Virus record (IMG/VR): IMGVR_UViG_3300030380_003868
Location: 1 to 31,686 of that record
DNA length: 31,686 nt
DNA from: a virus
Strand: one strand, 5' to 3'
The position numbers and the translations under genes were made by a program. Below, piece by piece: positions 7,586 through 17,667 of the stretch. Each line of letters begins with the position of its first letter. Within the stretch, counting starts at the first letter, position 1. The notes below the pieces were generated by a model. That model was not told the DNA's origin. It was given only the letters and a program-made list of their open reading frames with translations, and did not search any database.

Positions 7586-10500
7586 AACAACACGTCAGAT
7601 AGTACAAGAAAACCCTGAAATTGAGGCGTATCGCCTCGGTTTACTTCAGGATGTTCAACGCTTTATTGGCGGTCAAGTTACAGGTATTGATCCTGTAACA
7701 AAACAACCCGTCACGCGGGGCATGCCCCCTGCCTTTCAGGTTGCGGGCCTTTCGCCCATGCAACAACAGGCGGCTCAACTAGCCCAGCAAGGTATTGGCA
7801 CATATCAACCTTACCTTCAAAGCGCTACAGACCTCATGCGCCAAGGCGCAATGGCCGCGCAAGATGTTGGATTAGGTGGTTTACAAGAAGCCTTTGGCGC
7901 TACCCGTGCAGGGCAAGATGTCTTACAACAGGCGGCTCAACAGGCGGCGGCTCAACGAGCGATGCCGGAGTCATACCGACAAGCGGCAGAGCAAAGTCTT
8001 CGACAAGCCACACAAATGGGCTTTGGTGCAACGGATGTGGGTCGTCAAGATTTAGCGCGTGCGGCACAACAAACTCAAGCGGCAACACAGCTAGGACAGC
8101 AAGGTTTAGGTATAGCAAGTCAAGCGGCGGCACAAGAAGCGGCTAGAGCGCAAGGCGTTTTAGGTGGTGCGGCTCAAGGTGCTTTGACTGAGGCGGGTCG
8201 CGGAGCTACAGGTATTTTGGGTGCTGGTCAAGCGGCGGCACAGCAGGCGCAACTAGCGCAAGCTGGTCTTTCTGGTGCGGCAGGTCAAGCAAGATCTGAT
8301 TTGTTTGGTGCGGCAGGTCAAGCGGCGCAACAAGCAGAGTTTGGACGATTAGGTTTAGCTTCTCGTGCGGCAGAAGGCGCTCGTCAAGCACAATTAGCGC
8401 AAGCGGGTTTATCTGGCGGGGTACAGGCGGCAAACCTTGCGGCACAACGCGCTGATTTAGGTATCGGCCAACAGCAAGCGGGTATTGCAGGACAAACTGA
8501 AGCGGCGCAACGTGGCCTTTACGGTGGTGCGGCACAAGCCGGACAAGCGGCGCAAACAGCGGCGCAACGTATGTTGGGTCAAGCGAGTGTTGGTCAAGAA
8601 GGTATTCTTTCTGCTGGACAGCAGGCGGCGCAGGCGGCGCAAGGCGCGATTCCTGAGTTACAACAAGCGGCTCAAAGAGCCTCTCTTGAAGCTTCATTAG
8701 GTCGTGGCGGTCTTACAGATATTGCATCACGTGCTCAACAGATTGGCGGCATGGCTCGTACTGATCTTGCACAGGCCGTACAAGACGCTTCACAACAGAT
8801 TGGCGCAGGCCAAGCTGGTTTAGCAGGTGCCGTAGGCACTGCACGGGATGTCGCGGCTCAAGGAGCGGCAGGCTTTGGTGCTTTAGGTCAGCAAGCACTA
8901 CGACAATCTGGTCGCGCCCAGATGGGACTTAGAGGCAGTGCGGCTCAGTTTGATCCCGGTAGTCAGGTCAGTTCTTTCTTCAACCCCTTCGAACAAGCGG
9001 CTGTGCAACAGGCCCTGCAAGATATTCGCCGTGAGGGCGATATTGCTGGTCAAGGTTTGCGGGCACAGGCTGTGTCACGAGGTGCGTTTGGCGGATCACG
9101 TCAAGCTGTCGCGGAACAGGAACTTCAGCGTAATGTGTTGGAGCAACAAGCGCGGACAGCGGCCCAGATGCGACAAGCGGGCTTTAGCCAAGCTTCTCAG
9201 CAGGCGCAACAAGCGTTTGAAGCGGCTCGCGGTAGACAACAGCAGGCGGCGCAACTTACAGGTCAGTTAGGCCAGCAAGGCATCGCCTCCGCACTCCAAG
9301 CACAACAGCAGGCGGCTGGTCTTGGTATGGACGTAGCCGGTCGAGAGCAACAAGCCGCGACACAAGCGGCTGGTCTTGGTCTTCAAGGCTCTCAGCTTCG
9401 TGCTTCTGCGGCACAGCAAGCGGCACAAGCCGGGTTGGCGGGTACACAGCAGGCGGCAAGAGCGCAAGAACAAGCCGCTCGATTAGGTTTGCAAGCCGCA
9501 GGTCTTGGTGCACAGACAGCACAGCAGGCAGGCGCTCTTGGATTAAATGCGGCTCAACAGCAACAACAAGCGGCACAACGAGCGGCACAATTAGGCGTAG
9601 GTGCGGCACAGCAAGCAGGTCAGTTTGATCTTGCGGCGGCACAACGTGCACAGCAAGCGGCACAGCAAGCCGGTGCACTTGGATTACAAGCGGGTCAGTT
9701 AGGTTTATCTGCTGAACAACAACGCGCTCAAACAGCATTGCAAGCTTCTCAGGCACAACGTCAAGCCGCACAGCAGGCAGGAATTCTTGGTCTCCAAGGT
9801 GCTCAAATGGGCATGACAGCGGAGCAACAAGCCTTGCAGGCCGGGATGCAAGCCGCACAGCAACAACAAGCCGCCGCACAGCAAGCTGGTCAAATGGGAC
9901 TCTCTGCCGCACAGCAGGCCGGTCAGTTTGGTATGCAGGGTGCGCAGGCTCAACAACAGGCCGCACAGCAGGCCGCCGCGCTTGGATTACAGGCTCGCGG
10001 TCTTCAGGCTCAAACAGGTCAACAGGCGGGTGCACTTGGGTTGCAAAGCGCACAACAACGTGCCGCCGCCGCACAACAAATGGGTCAGATGGGCTTGGCG
10101 GGAGCGCAACAAGCAGGTCAGATGGGGCTACAAGGTGCTCAACTTGGCATGCAGGGCGCTCAGTTTGGTCGTCAAGCCGCTCAGGATCTTAGCAATCTTG
10201 GGCTACAATTCGGTCAGCTTGGTCAGCAAGACATTAACCAGATGATTGCATTGGGTCAGGCTAGTGGTCAGTTCGGTCAGCAACTGGGTCAGCTTGCCGG
10301 TCAAGGCGCAGGCATGGGTCAGCAAATTGCTTCACTAGGCCAGCAACAAGCTCAGTTAGGCCAGCTTGGTCAGCAATTGCGCGGAACCGACATACAACGG
10401 CTCACGGCCCTTGGTGGTCAGGAGCAGGCGCTACAGCAGGCGGTTCTAGACGCACAGCGTCAAACTAACTTGCAACAGCAACAGTTCCCATACCAACAGT

Positions 10501-10658
10501 ATGCGTTCTTGAGTGATATTTATCGTGGTACGCCGTCGTCTCAGTCGGTGACAACCATGTCACAAACACCTGACCCTAGTGTTGCACAGCAGATTGCTGG
10601 GTTAGGTATTGCAGGATTAAGTGCCGCGAAGGGCGGTCAAGCAATGGGGCTATTTTAA
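7575..10658 (+). CDS. Giant Ala/Gln-rich repeat virion protein
   Basis: A 1027-residue protein. GTG 7575 is chosen because GGAGGT (7562-7567) lies 7 nt upstream; an in-frame GTG at 7566 overlaps that site. Residues ~1-60 are ordinary (ETTRQIVQENPEIEAYRLGLLQDVQRFIGGQ, then GLSPMQQQAAQLAQQG). Nearly all the rest is Ala, Gln, Gly and Leu. From about residue 650 to 865 the phrase QQAGxLGL recurs at intervals of 18, 29 and 36 residues, that is sums of 7 and 11. This is the periodicity of long coiled or stacked helices (18 residues equal five helical turns). An interruption around residues 460-535 (FDPGSQVSSFFNPFEQAAVQQALQDIRREG...AVSRGAFGGSRQAVAEQELQR) matches a segment common in phage tail-associated proteins. 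It is likely an internal or tail-tube virion component. Confidence 0.75.
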   Translation: MATETTRQIVQENPEIEAYRLGLLQDVQRFIGGQVTGIDPVTKQPVTRGMPPAFQVAGLSPMQQQAAQLAQQGIGTYQPYLQSATDLMRQGAMAAQDVGLGGLQEAFGATRAGQDVLQQAAQQAAAQRAMPESYRQAAEQSLRQATQMGFGATDVGRQDLARAAQQTQAATQLGQQGLGIASQAAAQEAARAQGVLGGAAQGALTEAGRGATGILGAGQAAAQQAQLAQAGLSGAAGQARSDLFGAAGQAAQQAEFGRLGLASRAAEGARQAQLAQAGLSGGVQAANLAAQRADLGIGQQQAGIAGQTEAAQRGLYGGAAQAGQAAQTAAQRMLGQASVGQEGILSAGQQAAQAAQGAIPELQQAAQRASLEASLGRGGLTDIASRAQQIGGMARTDLAQAVQDASQQIGAGQAGLAGAVGTARDVAAQGAAGFGALGQQALRQSGRAQMGLRGSAAQFDPGSQVSSFFNPFEQAAVQQALQDIRREGDIAGQGLRAQAVSRGAFGGSRQAVAEQELQRNVLEQQARTAAQMRQAGFSQASQQAQQAFEAARGRQQQAAQLTGQLGQQGIASALQAQQQAAGLGMDVAGREQQAATQAAGLGLQGSQLRASAAQQAAQAGLAGTQQAARAQEQAARLGLQAAGLGAQTAQQAGALGLNAAQQQQQAAQRAAQLGVGAAQQAGQFDLAAAQRAQQAAQQAGALGLQAGQLGLSAEQQRAQTALQASQAQRQAAQQAGILGLQGAQMGMTAEQQALQAGMQAAQQQQAAAQQAGQMGLSAAQQAGQFGMQGAQAQQQAAQQAAALGLQARGLQAQTGQQAGALGLQSAQQRAAAAQQMGQMGLAGAQQAGQMGLQGAQLGMQGAQFGRQAAQDLSNLGLQFGQLGQQDINQMIALGQASGQFGQQLGQLAGQGAGMGQQIASLGQQQAQLGQLGQQLRGTDIQRLTALGGQEQALQQAVLDAQRQTNLQQQQFPYQQYAFLSDIYRGTPSSQSVTTMSQTPDPSVAQQIAGLGIAGLSAAKGGQAMGLF
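9522..10175 (+). repeat. Clearest 7/11/18-residue repeat block inside the Ala/Gln protein
   Basis: This is coding repeat and not intergenic DNA. The codons are mostly CAA/CAG, GCG/GCC/GCA and GGT/CTT, so the DNA is also low-complexity. QQAG(A/I/Q)(L/M)GL blocks are separated by 11- and 7-residue modules in mixed order. The modules have diverged in sequence, so the array is old and selected on protein level, not a recent slippage product. Confidence 0.7.
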
Positions 10659-12760
10659 TGAACACGTTAGACAGACCACTCTTTCGACAAATGGGCGGTC
10701 CAGCGCAGATGACTCCTGATGAGGCCATGATGGCCGTCGGTCAAGCTGAAGCGGCTGGCGCTCAAATGGGTCAAGAATATCTTGAAGGCACCATGCAATC
10801 GCTTGATCAAGCAGAGTCGCCTAAAGAGGTGATTGATGCTATTCGAGGCAACCAACAGCCACTAGAAGCGCGTTATCAAGAGCTTGCAGGCTTTGTAGGC
10901 GAGGAAGACGCACGCCAGACACCTGAAACGGTTCTGGCTCTTGTCCAGCCCACCATCATGATGACCGAAGAAGGCGCGATGGACACGGGCATTGCACAAT
11001 TGATGCAACAAATGGTTGGTGACGTTGACATGGGCGGCACTGATATGGGTCAGGGCGTAGGTAGCTTGATGATGGCAGGGGCTTCGGAGGCTCCTGCTCC
11101 ACAAAATTTTAACCAAGGCGGGGCTGTTGCTCACTTACAAACCGGATCCGACGGTACAGGTACGGTTCCCGCTGGTATAGCTGGTATAAACACCATCATG
11201 GAAACGTTTGGTAGCCTAGCCAAACCACCTAGCGCGGAGACCGTTGCGGGTTACTACGAATCCTTGTTACCCATGTACCAAAAAATATTGGGTGACGATG
11301 AGGAGGCGCGGCAAGCTAGACGCGCCGGTACATTTTTTGACATTGCACAAGCAGGTTTAAACTTGGCGGCGGGCGTGGATCCCAGAAGTGGTCAAAGTGT
11401 TGCGGGTCAACCTTTTGCCTCTCAGCTTGCGGCGGCGGCATCTCAACTACCTGCACAAATTAGTGCACGGGACGCGGAACGTCGTACAACAGATCGGGCA
11501 CTCAAAGCGTCTGCATTACAAACAGCTATGCAACAAGCGCAAGGGGCGCAAGACTTCAAGCAAACTATTGGTGCGACTCTGGCAAAAGATATTTTAGATC
11601 CAACGTCTTTCAAGTCTGAGGCAAAGCTTTTAACAATGCCAGAAGGTGGTGTTAAGGCTTTCAACATTGATACTCAAGCAGGTTTTGCTGATTACCAAAA
11701 AGCGCTAGATGCTGGCGCGATGCCGTATGAAAAGCCAACAGCAGACAGTGACAAAGCTAACTTCAGAGTTTTGACTAACCTTGAAACCAACACGCGTGAG
11801 TTTGTTGATATAAACACACCCGAAGGTCAAGAGGCTGTTAACAAGGCGTCTACCGCTAATGCGGCGTCCACGACCGGTGATGTATTTAGCATTAATACAA
11901 TCGCCACGGACCCCGGTGCAAAGACTGCACAGGCTTACCTAATTAACGGTGATAACTACTTAAGCTTCGACGGGGGTCGTACTTATCAAGATGATGATGG
12001 TAATACGGTGCCCATGCCTGCGGGTGCCGCTCCATTAAGTGACACCATTACATATCAAGTCATTACTACGCTGAACAAGCGTAAGAGAGCGGCTATGGAA
12101 CTTCGTGAAGCTTTAGGTGTCGCACCAGATGCTTCTGAAGACGAGTTTAATACTGCTGTAATTTCAAACAACGCCAAAGGTGGCTCACGTAATACTGACG
12201 GCACGGTTAATGCTGTAGCGTTGACGGCACAGGAGCAGGCTGATTTAAATGCACTACTAAACATGACCACAGAAAATGCTATGCAAGCGGCATTAGAAGG
12301 AACCGGTCCTTTCGCGGCGTTTTCTGCTTTTGTAACAAATACGCTGGGCGGCTTTGGTGTACCATTTGCAAGCGATTTAGAAACACAATCTGCACGACAA
12401 GCCTTGCGTGGAATACGTGTGTTAGGACGTTCTGCACTTGTTGTGAACCCACGATTCCCTGTTGCTGAAATGGAAAACGTAGCGGAATTGTTCCCGGACC
12501 CCGATGCTATTTTAAGAGATCCTGAATCAGAGGCTAACAAGCTAATTGAACTGAAACGTCTTGCAAAAGGTCAGTTGTATCGCAATCTTTCTGAAATGGC
12601 TGGTGGAGTTTCATCTGAATTGATTCCAGATATTGAAGCTAACAACCGTGAGCTACGTCGCCTGTTGTCACTTTTGCAAACAGTTCCGGATCAATATAGC
12701 ACCAGTGCTAATCAAGAAGGCGTAGTCAATGCCTTACGCGGTGCCTTGAGGAATAACTAA
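10658..12760 (+). CDS. Large virion protein, unknown function
   Basis: A 700-residue protein starting at the last base of the preceding stop (TAATG). It begins FRQMGGPAQMTPDEAMMAVGQAEAAGAQMGQEYLE, followed by Met/Gln/Gly-rich, acidic stretches and a NFNQGGAVAHLQTGSDGTG motif near residue 150 that I associate with marine phage structural proteins. The middle (residues ~230-310) is Ala/Gln-rich and helical. The last ~200 residues look globular (EMENVAELFPDPDAILRDPESEANKLIELKRLAKGQLYRNL). No membrane segment or enzyme motif is visible. Position in a run of four overlapping large genes suggests one virion sub-assembly. Confidence 0.7.
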   Translation: MNTLDRPLFRQMGGPAQMTPDEAMMAVGQAEAAGAQMGQEYLEGTMQSLDQAESPKEVIDAIRGNQQPLEARYQELAGFVGEEDARQTPETVLALVQPTIMMTEEGAMDTGIAQLMQQMVGDVDMGGTDMGQGVGSLMMAGASEAPAPQNFNQGGAVAHLQTGSDGTGTVPAGIAGINTIMETFGSLAKPPSAETVAGYYESLLPMYQKILGDDEEARQARRAGTFFDIAQAGLNLAAGVDPRSGQSVAGQPFASQLAAAASQLPAQISARDAERRTTDRALKASALQTAMQQAQGAQDFKQTIGATLAKDILDPTSFKSEAKLLTMPEGGVKAFNIDTQAGFADYQKALDAGAMPYEKPTADSDKANFRVLTNLETNTREFVDINTPEGQEAVNKASTANAASTTGDVFSINTIATDPGAKTAQAYLINGDNYLSFDGGRTYQDDDGNTVPMPAGAAPLSDTITYQVITTLNKRKRAAMELREALGVAPDASEDEFNTAVISNNAKGGSRNTDGTVNAVALTAQEQADLNALLNMTTENAMQAALEGTGPFAAFSAFVTNTLGGFGVPFASDLETQSARQALRGIRVLGRSALVVNPRFPVAEMENVAELFPDPDAILRDPESEANKLIELKRLAKGQLYRNLSEMAGGVSSELIPDIEANNRELRRLLSLLQTVPDQYSTSANQEGVVNALRGALRNN

Positions 12761-15700
12761 TGGTAGATGATGACGATGACATCTTGTCAGGTCCTACGCC
12801 CATTACTTTGTCGCAAGACGAATTAGATGCTTTTGTAAGGGAACTGGGCGGGTCAAATAAAGCTATACCTATTTTAGCTCAGGAGATTGCGGCGGCTTTG
12901 GAAGAGGAGCAACCGGAGTATTTTACGGGCGGTTATGCTCGCCTGCGTAACGGAACTTCTACTGTTTTCGATTTAACGGAAGGCACTGCTGAACTTACGC
13001 CAGATCAACGGGGGCTTAGTGACGTAGACATTATCCGATCGTTTCTTGTAAACCCTGATGGCAAACCTATCCGAGAAGGGTCTTTTGGAGAAGGGTTTAA
13101 GAAAGAAGCGCCACGTCAGGTAGGTGCTTTTGGTGGGGCTATTGGCGGTGCAAAATTAGGTGCCGCAATGACCGCAGGCGTACCACCGGTTAGTCCACCC
13201 ACTATTGCGCTTAAATTTGGCGTGCCTATTGTGACTACTTTGGTTGGAGCTATTGGTGGTCAGGGTGCTGTAGATTACTTTCAAGAAAAGTTGATGGGCG
13301 AAGAAGATCTTGTTCTTCCCGGCACTACGGCTGACGAAGAAATGGGTAAAACTGCGGCGACCGTTGCAGGTTTTTTTGCTACACCTTGGGCGATTTCCAA
13401 AAATGTAAACTTTGGAGCCGCGCAGTATTTAGACAATCTAGCGAAGATGAACGACGAGGTTGTGCCTCTAGCCTCTAAAGCTTATCGCGGTGACCAAGCG
13501 GCGATGCAGGCCCTGACTTCACCTGCAATGCGGGAAGCTTTACGAACCGGTGGTCAAGGTACTCGTAAGCTTCGTTTTATTCGTGGCTCTGAAAGAATGC
13601 TGTCTAAAACAGCCGAAGAAGCTCGAAAGAACCCTTTGCTTACTGCTACAGCGGAAGCAGGGTTTGGTGCAGGCGCTACGATAGGTGCAGGGTTTGCGGA
13701 AGAAAAGTATGAAGGTGAAACTATACCTCGACTTTTTTCAGAAACAGTTGGTGGTCTTACTACAGGCTTAACTATTCCCGGAATAGTTCGAGGCGGCATA
13801 TCTATTTTCAAAAATTACGATCAGGTTGGCCCTTTTTTTAGAGATGTAAAAAGACGGTTTGATCAAGGTGGCATACGCGCTGTTGTGTCAGGTGTTAAAG
13901 AAAACCGATTGCAAAAGGCCACAGATCGTCTTCGCTTGTTGTTAGAGGGCAGTGGCGAAGATGTTGACTTCATCATTGAGCAACTAGAGGCCACGGGACG
14001 CGCTTTACGTGATGAAGCTGGTAATCCCATTGAGTTGACAGCCGGTGCAAAAGCTGGAAGTCCTACATTGCTGGCTATTGAAAAATACCTTGAAAATATC
14101 GCACCTCGTTTAGGTACTGATCGTGCGGCGGCGGCGGAATCCGCTATTGAGTCTATTCGAGCACAAGTCTTATTGATGTCTCAGTCGGGAGATCGAGAGG
14201 CGCTTGAAGCTTCCGCTCAAACACTTAACGACCTGTTTAACGCAGGTTTGACAGAACGGCTATCTGCTAGAACAGAAAAGCAGTTAGAGGCTTACCGTCG
14301 AGTAGGTGGCGAGGATGAGCGATCAAATGCAGAGCTTGGTCAGGCTTTGTATGACATTGCGTCAGCAGAGCTAAGAAAAGCTCGCGCTCAAGAAACAGAG
14401 CTTTGGGAAGCCATTCCTGAGTACACCATTGACATGATGGGCGCAGAGCGTCCAGCCTTTATGGACATATGGTCCCGACTTCCTGACACGCCCGAAAAGC
14501 GAGAACTGATAATCGCGGACCTCGCGCCTTTAAACAAATTTGTAAACCGTAAAGCTGAAGAGTCGCAAGGCTTTGAGACCATGATGGATGCGACATTGTC
14601 TTCTACAGAATTGGTGGACATGCGCAGTGTAGCGACGGAACTCGCTCGTACCTTACGGTCACAAGGTAAAAACAATTCTGCTCGAATTGCGGGAGAGTTT
14701 GCAGAAGCCATACTGGAAGATTTGCAACGCATTCCTGATGAGTCCATCTCTCAGGCATACACTGCGGCAAGAGAGTTTTCTAAAGCTTTAAATGATGTTT
14801 ACACCAGAGCGTTTACTGGTGATGTTCTTGCTACGCAACGAACGGGTGCCGAACGGATTCCCGTAGAAACACTTATGGACCGTCTGCTTCGAGGCGGGGC
14901 AGACCCCACTTTGATGCGTATTCGCGACTTACAAAAGGTAGCTCAATTTGCGGCAGATGAGGGGCTAGAAGGCGCTGAACAGACGATGGCTAACATTGAC
15001 ACCGTATATGAAGCCATGCTTCGTAGTGCACGGGCCAAGGCCCTTGACCCTACTGCAACGGGGAAGATAAACGAAAAAGCTTTGTATGACTGGATAAGAG
15101 ACCATTCAGAGTTGCTTGACATGTTCCCTGCACTCCGTAGCGATTTGGAAAACTTAAACACAGCTTCTGTTTTGTTGAACCGTACTAAAGAATACAACAG
15201 GCAAAAAGAAGTAAAGATTCGTCGCCAAGTAAACTTTCAAAACTTGTTGGGCGAAAACGCCGAAAGCCCCGTTTTTTCCGTATCTCAAGCTTTGTCTGCG
15301 GGTAATCGAGCGCCACTTAGATCGTTAGACAACTTGACCCGCGTGGCTATGCGAGCGCCAGAAGCAGAGCAAGCGGGTGCCAAAAAGGCGTTGCAAGGTG
15401 CAATTTTGGAATGGGTAATGACTAAAGGTGGCTCGACTGGGACACGATTTAGTCCATCCGCCATGTGGGAAAGCCTTACCGATCCTATTCGAGGCACAGG
15501 TACAGATGGCGTAAGTCTGCTTGACTACATGAAAAACAAAGGCTTGATGTCTGATGTGGAAGCTAAAAACTTAGATTCTATGCTTCGCGAAATGATCAAG
15601 TACGAAGCAGGTCTTAACGCGGGTACGATTGATCAGTTAGCCGAAAACTCAGGCCCTGTGTTTGACCTTTTCCTACGTATCTCTGGTGCCAAGCTAGGTA

Positions 15701-16209
15701 CGATGGGTTCAGATATATTGGGTGGTGGAAATCAGTCACTTATTGCCGCAGGTGCCGGTTCTAAAGCGATGCGCGAAGTTTTCGCCAACATACCTTTGGC
15801 TTTGCAAATGGACGTAATGCTGGACTTGATTCGAGATCCAAAGCTACTGGCGATGTACCTTAAAAAGCCTGCTTCTGAAAAAGAAAAGCTTAACCTAGTT
15901 AACAGGGTCACTGATTACTTCAAGAAAAAAGGTTTAGATGTTACACGTCGCGGCGGTGCGGCCACGGCTCGTGAACTTGAAGAAGACATAGAGCAGGCGG
16001 TAACAGCACCCATTATCGAAGAAGAACCTGTACCGGCTCCTCCACCGACGCCCAGCGAGCCTTTGGTCCAGCTACCACCATTGCCACAGATACAAGGGGC
16101 ACCACAACAAGCTCAACCTAACCCACAACAGCGCATGCAATACGCCGCGTTGTTTCCAGAGGACGAGGCTTCTCAGATGATTCGCGGGGGTATCGGTAGC
16201 TTAGGCTAA
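12760..16209 (+). CDS. Very large internal-virion/ejection-like protein
   Basis: A 1149-residue protein, coupled to the previous gene by TAATG. The start is highly acidic (MVDDDDDILSG). Two hydrophobic Gly/Ala-rich regions (residues ~120-172, GAFGGAIGGAKLGAAMTAGV...IVTTLVGAIGGQGAV, and ~290-350) could be membrane-seeking. The large middle (~370-1040) is helical and charged. The C-terminus is a Pro/Gln linker ending RMQYAALFPEDEASQMIRGGIGSLG, a terminal motif I have seen on several marine phage virion proteins. Size, hydrophobic segments and position last in the tail run suit an injected internal protein of T7 gp16 type, but no lytic transglycosylase motif was found. Its last 9 nt overlap the 3' end of the opposite-strand helicase. 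Confidence 0.7.
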   Translation: MVDDDDDILSGPTPITLSQDELDAFVRELGGSNKAIPILAQEIAAALEEEQPEYFTGGYARLRNGTSTVFDLTEGTAELTPDQRGLSDVDIIRSFLVNPDGKPIREGSFGEGFKKEAPRQVGAFGGAIGGAKLGAAMTAGVPPVSPPTIALKFGVPIVTTLVGAIGGQGAVDYFQEKLMGEEDLVLPGTTADEEMGKTAATVAGFFATPWAISKNVNFGAAQYLDNLAKMNDEVVPLASKAYRGDQAAMQALTSPAMREALRTGGQGTRKLRFIRGSERMLSKTAEEARKNPLLTATAEAGFGAGATIGAGFAEEKYEGETIPRLFSETVGGLTTGLTIPGIVRGGISIFKNYDQVGPFFRDVKRRFDQGGIRAVVSGVKENRLQKATDRLRLLLEGSGEDVDFIIEQLEATGRALRDEAGNPIELTAGAKAGSPTLLAIEKYLENIAPRLGTDRAAAAESAIESIRAQVLLMSQSGDREALEASAQTLNDLFNAGLTERLSARTEKQLEAYRRVGGEDERSNAELGQALYDIASAELRKARAQETELWEAIPEYTIDMMGAERPAFMDIWSRLPDTPEKRELIIADLAPLNKFVNRKAEESQGFETMMDATLSSTELVDMRSVATELARTLRSQGKNNSARIAGEFAEAILEDLQRIPDESISQAYTAAREFSKALNDVYTRAFTGDVLATQRTGAERIPVETLMDRLLRGGADPTLMRIRDLQKVAQFAADEGLEGAEQTMANIDTVYEAMLRSARAKALDPTATGKINEKALYDWIRDHSELLDMFPALRSDLENLNTASVLLNRTKEYNRQKEVKIRRQVNFQNLLGENAESPVFSVSQALSAGNRAPLRSLDNLTRVAMRAPEAEQAGAKKALQGAILEWVMTKGGSTGTRFSPSAMWESLTDPIRGTGTDGVSLLDYMKNKGLMSDVEAKNLDSMLREMIKYEAGLNAGTIDQLAENSGPVFDLFLRISGAKLGTMGSDILGGGNQSLIAAGAGSKAMREVFANIPLALQMDVMLDLIRDPKLLAMYLKKPASEKEKLNLVNRVTDYFKKKGLDVTRRGGAATARELEEDIEQAVTAPIIEEEPVPAPPPTPSEPLVQLPPLPQIQGAPQQAQPNPQQRMQYAALFPEDEASQMIRGGIGSLG

Positions 16210-17652
16210 CCACCCCGCAACATCCTCTCTCAAAACAGTGCCTGCGAGATTTATTTTGTCACGTAGCGCCTGTAAAATCTTTTCATCGATGGTGTCAGGG
16301 CACACAAAGTCAATGTAGGTCACGCTCTTCTGCTGTCCTATTCGGTGTGCGCGATCCTCTGACTGAAGCCTAATTTCTAGATCATAACTGTTGCTGAAAT
16401 AAACAACGGTGTTGGCTTCTGTGAGCGTGATGCCATAACCACCTGTTCGGGGTTGTCCCACAAAAAAACGTAAATTGGAGGAAGGGTCTTGAAAACGCTC
16501 TACGATATCTTGCCGATCATCTTGGTCGGTTTCGCCATAGTAGGATGCTACGCTGTCGTTGCCGTACCGCTTGCGTAGCGCGTCCTCTATGCGGCGTATG
16601 TCGTAGGACCACGTTGCCCAGATAATGACTTTACCTTGGGTCTCTTCAGCCACGTTAAGCAACTCTTCAATGCGACTGTTTTTGATTTCCTGTATGTCAC
16701 CCTCGTCTGGTTGAAGAAAACCACAGCATATTTGTTGTAGGCGCATGATCTGCGTCAAGACAGATTGTGTCGTGGACAACTCGCCTTTCTCTAACATCGC
16801 TAAAGCAAACTCTTGCATCTGTACATATACTTTTTTCTGCTCTGTGCTGAGTGGAATCTCTCGTCTCGTATACACTTTGTCCGGCAAATCAAGGCAATCT
16901 TGCTTCAAAACACGCAAACTAAACTCATCCAACCTATTGCCAAGCTCGTCTAGGCGTTGGTATCCAGTAATTTCTTGGAAACTATGCGCCCCTAACGTCC
17001 GACGACGGACCACGGCATATCGAGATTGAAAACTGTAATAGCTGGCAAAGCCTAAAGCCCTGTCATCAAGAAAGGCACACTGCGTGTACAAGTCCATTGG
17101 CGACTTAGAAATAGGCGAGCCTGTCAAAATGCGGCGGTACTTTGCTTCCCTGCCGACCTTGACCAGATTCTTGGTGCGCACCGCACCTTTGTTCTTAATA
17201 GTGGTGCTCTCATCAACAACCATAAAATTACGAGGGTTGTTGCGCAGATACTTCATCGCCACGTTCGTACCCTTGTCAGTGCTGAAAGCCTCGGTGTTCA
17301 TGACCAGCACGTTCAAATGTCCCGCCTCACGCTCCGAAGGCACCGCAATCTTACGCAACGCGTCCTTGAATTTATTGGTAAAGTTGGGTTGCCAACGGAC
17401 CACGGATCTTGGGATACGGTCAGGTAGGTGCCGTGGTATCTCTTGCTTTACCCAGTTGTCGAAGACACCTTTTGGTGCCACAACTAACACAGTATCTATC
17501 TCGCCTTCCTCAAATAAAGCGCCAATCGTATCGATAGTGACTTTACTTTTACCTGTCCCCATCTCCATGAAAAGCGCGTAGTACGGGCGTCTCCACGAAT
17601 TTACAAAGGCGTCCCGCTGGTGCTCATATGGCTCTGTCTTGAACTGAAACAT
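16201..17652 (-). CDS. SNF2-family (SF2) DNA helicase/ATPase
   Basis: A 483-residue protein. The start is ATG at 17652 because GGAG lies six bases upstream on this strand; a longer reading to 17718 has no ribosome site. SF2/SNF2 motifs are all visible: Q12 in YEHQRDAF, Walker A MGTGKS (31-36), motif Ia VVAPKGVFDNWVKE-like, motif II DEST (147-150), motif III LTGSP (176-180), motif V TGGYGITLTEA (~403-413) and motif VI QSEDRAHRIGQ (430-440), the SNF2 signature. These proteins translocate on dsDNA; in phages they are thought to assist replication, recombination or repair. It is the only minus-strand gene here, convergent with the virion genes and divergent from the replication operon. Confidence 0.93.
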   Translation of the reverse strand: MFQFKTEPYEHQRDAFVNSWRRPYYALFMEMGTGKSKVTIDTIGALFEEGEIDTVLVVAPKGVFDNWVKQEIPRHLPDRIPRSVVRWQPNFTNKFKDALRKIAVPSEREAGHLNVLVMNTEAFSTDKGTNVAMKYLRNNPRNFMVVDESTTIKNKGAVRTKNLVKVGREAKYRRILTGSPISKSPMDLYTQCAFLDDRALGFASYYSFQSRYAVVRRRTLGAHSFQEITGYQRLDELGNRLDEFSLRVLKQDCLDLPDKVYTRREIPLSTEQKKVYVQMQEFALAMLEKGELSTTQSVLTQIMRLQQICCGFLQPDEGDIQEIKNSRIEELLNVAEETQGKVIIWATWSYDIRRIEDALRKRYGNDSVASYYGETDQDDRQDIVERFQDPSSNLRFFVGQPRTGGYGITLTEANTVVYFSNSYDLEIRLQSEDRAHRIGQQKSVTYIDFVCPDTIDEKILQALRDKINLAGTVLREDVAGWLA

Positions 17653-17667
17653 TTTTATCTCCAACGC

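Noticed and set aside
9256-10074. Long antisense open frame (272 codons) across the Ala/Gln repeat gene
   Set aside because: It is a by-product of CAA/CAG and GCN codons, which give few stops on the opposite strand. The product is Arg/Val/Pro-rich low complexity, with no ribosome site, and the forward gene has a good start and context.
12055-12540. Antisense frame of 161 codons inside a virion gene
   Set aside because: Shadow of the forward gene; Ser/Ala-rich, no start signal, no motif.
16901-17581. Plus-strand frames inside the SNF2 helicase gene (for example 17084-17581)
   Set aside because: The minus strand encodes all helicase motifs in order; the plus-strand translations show no domain and no start context.
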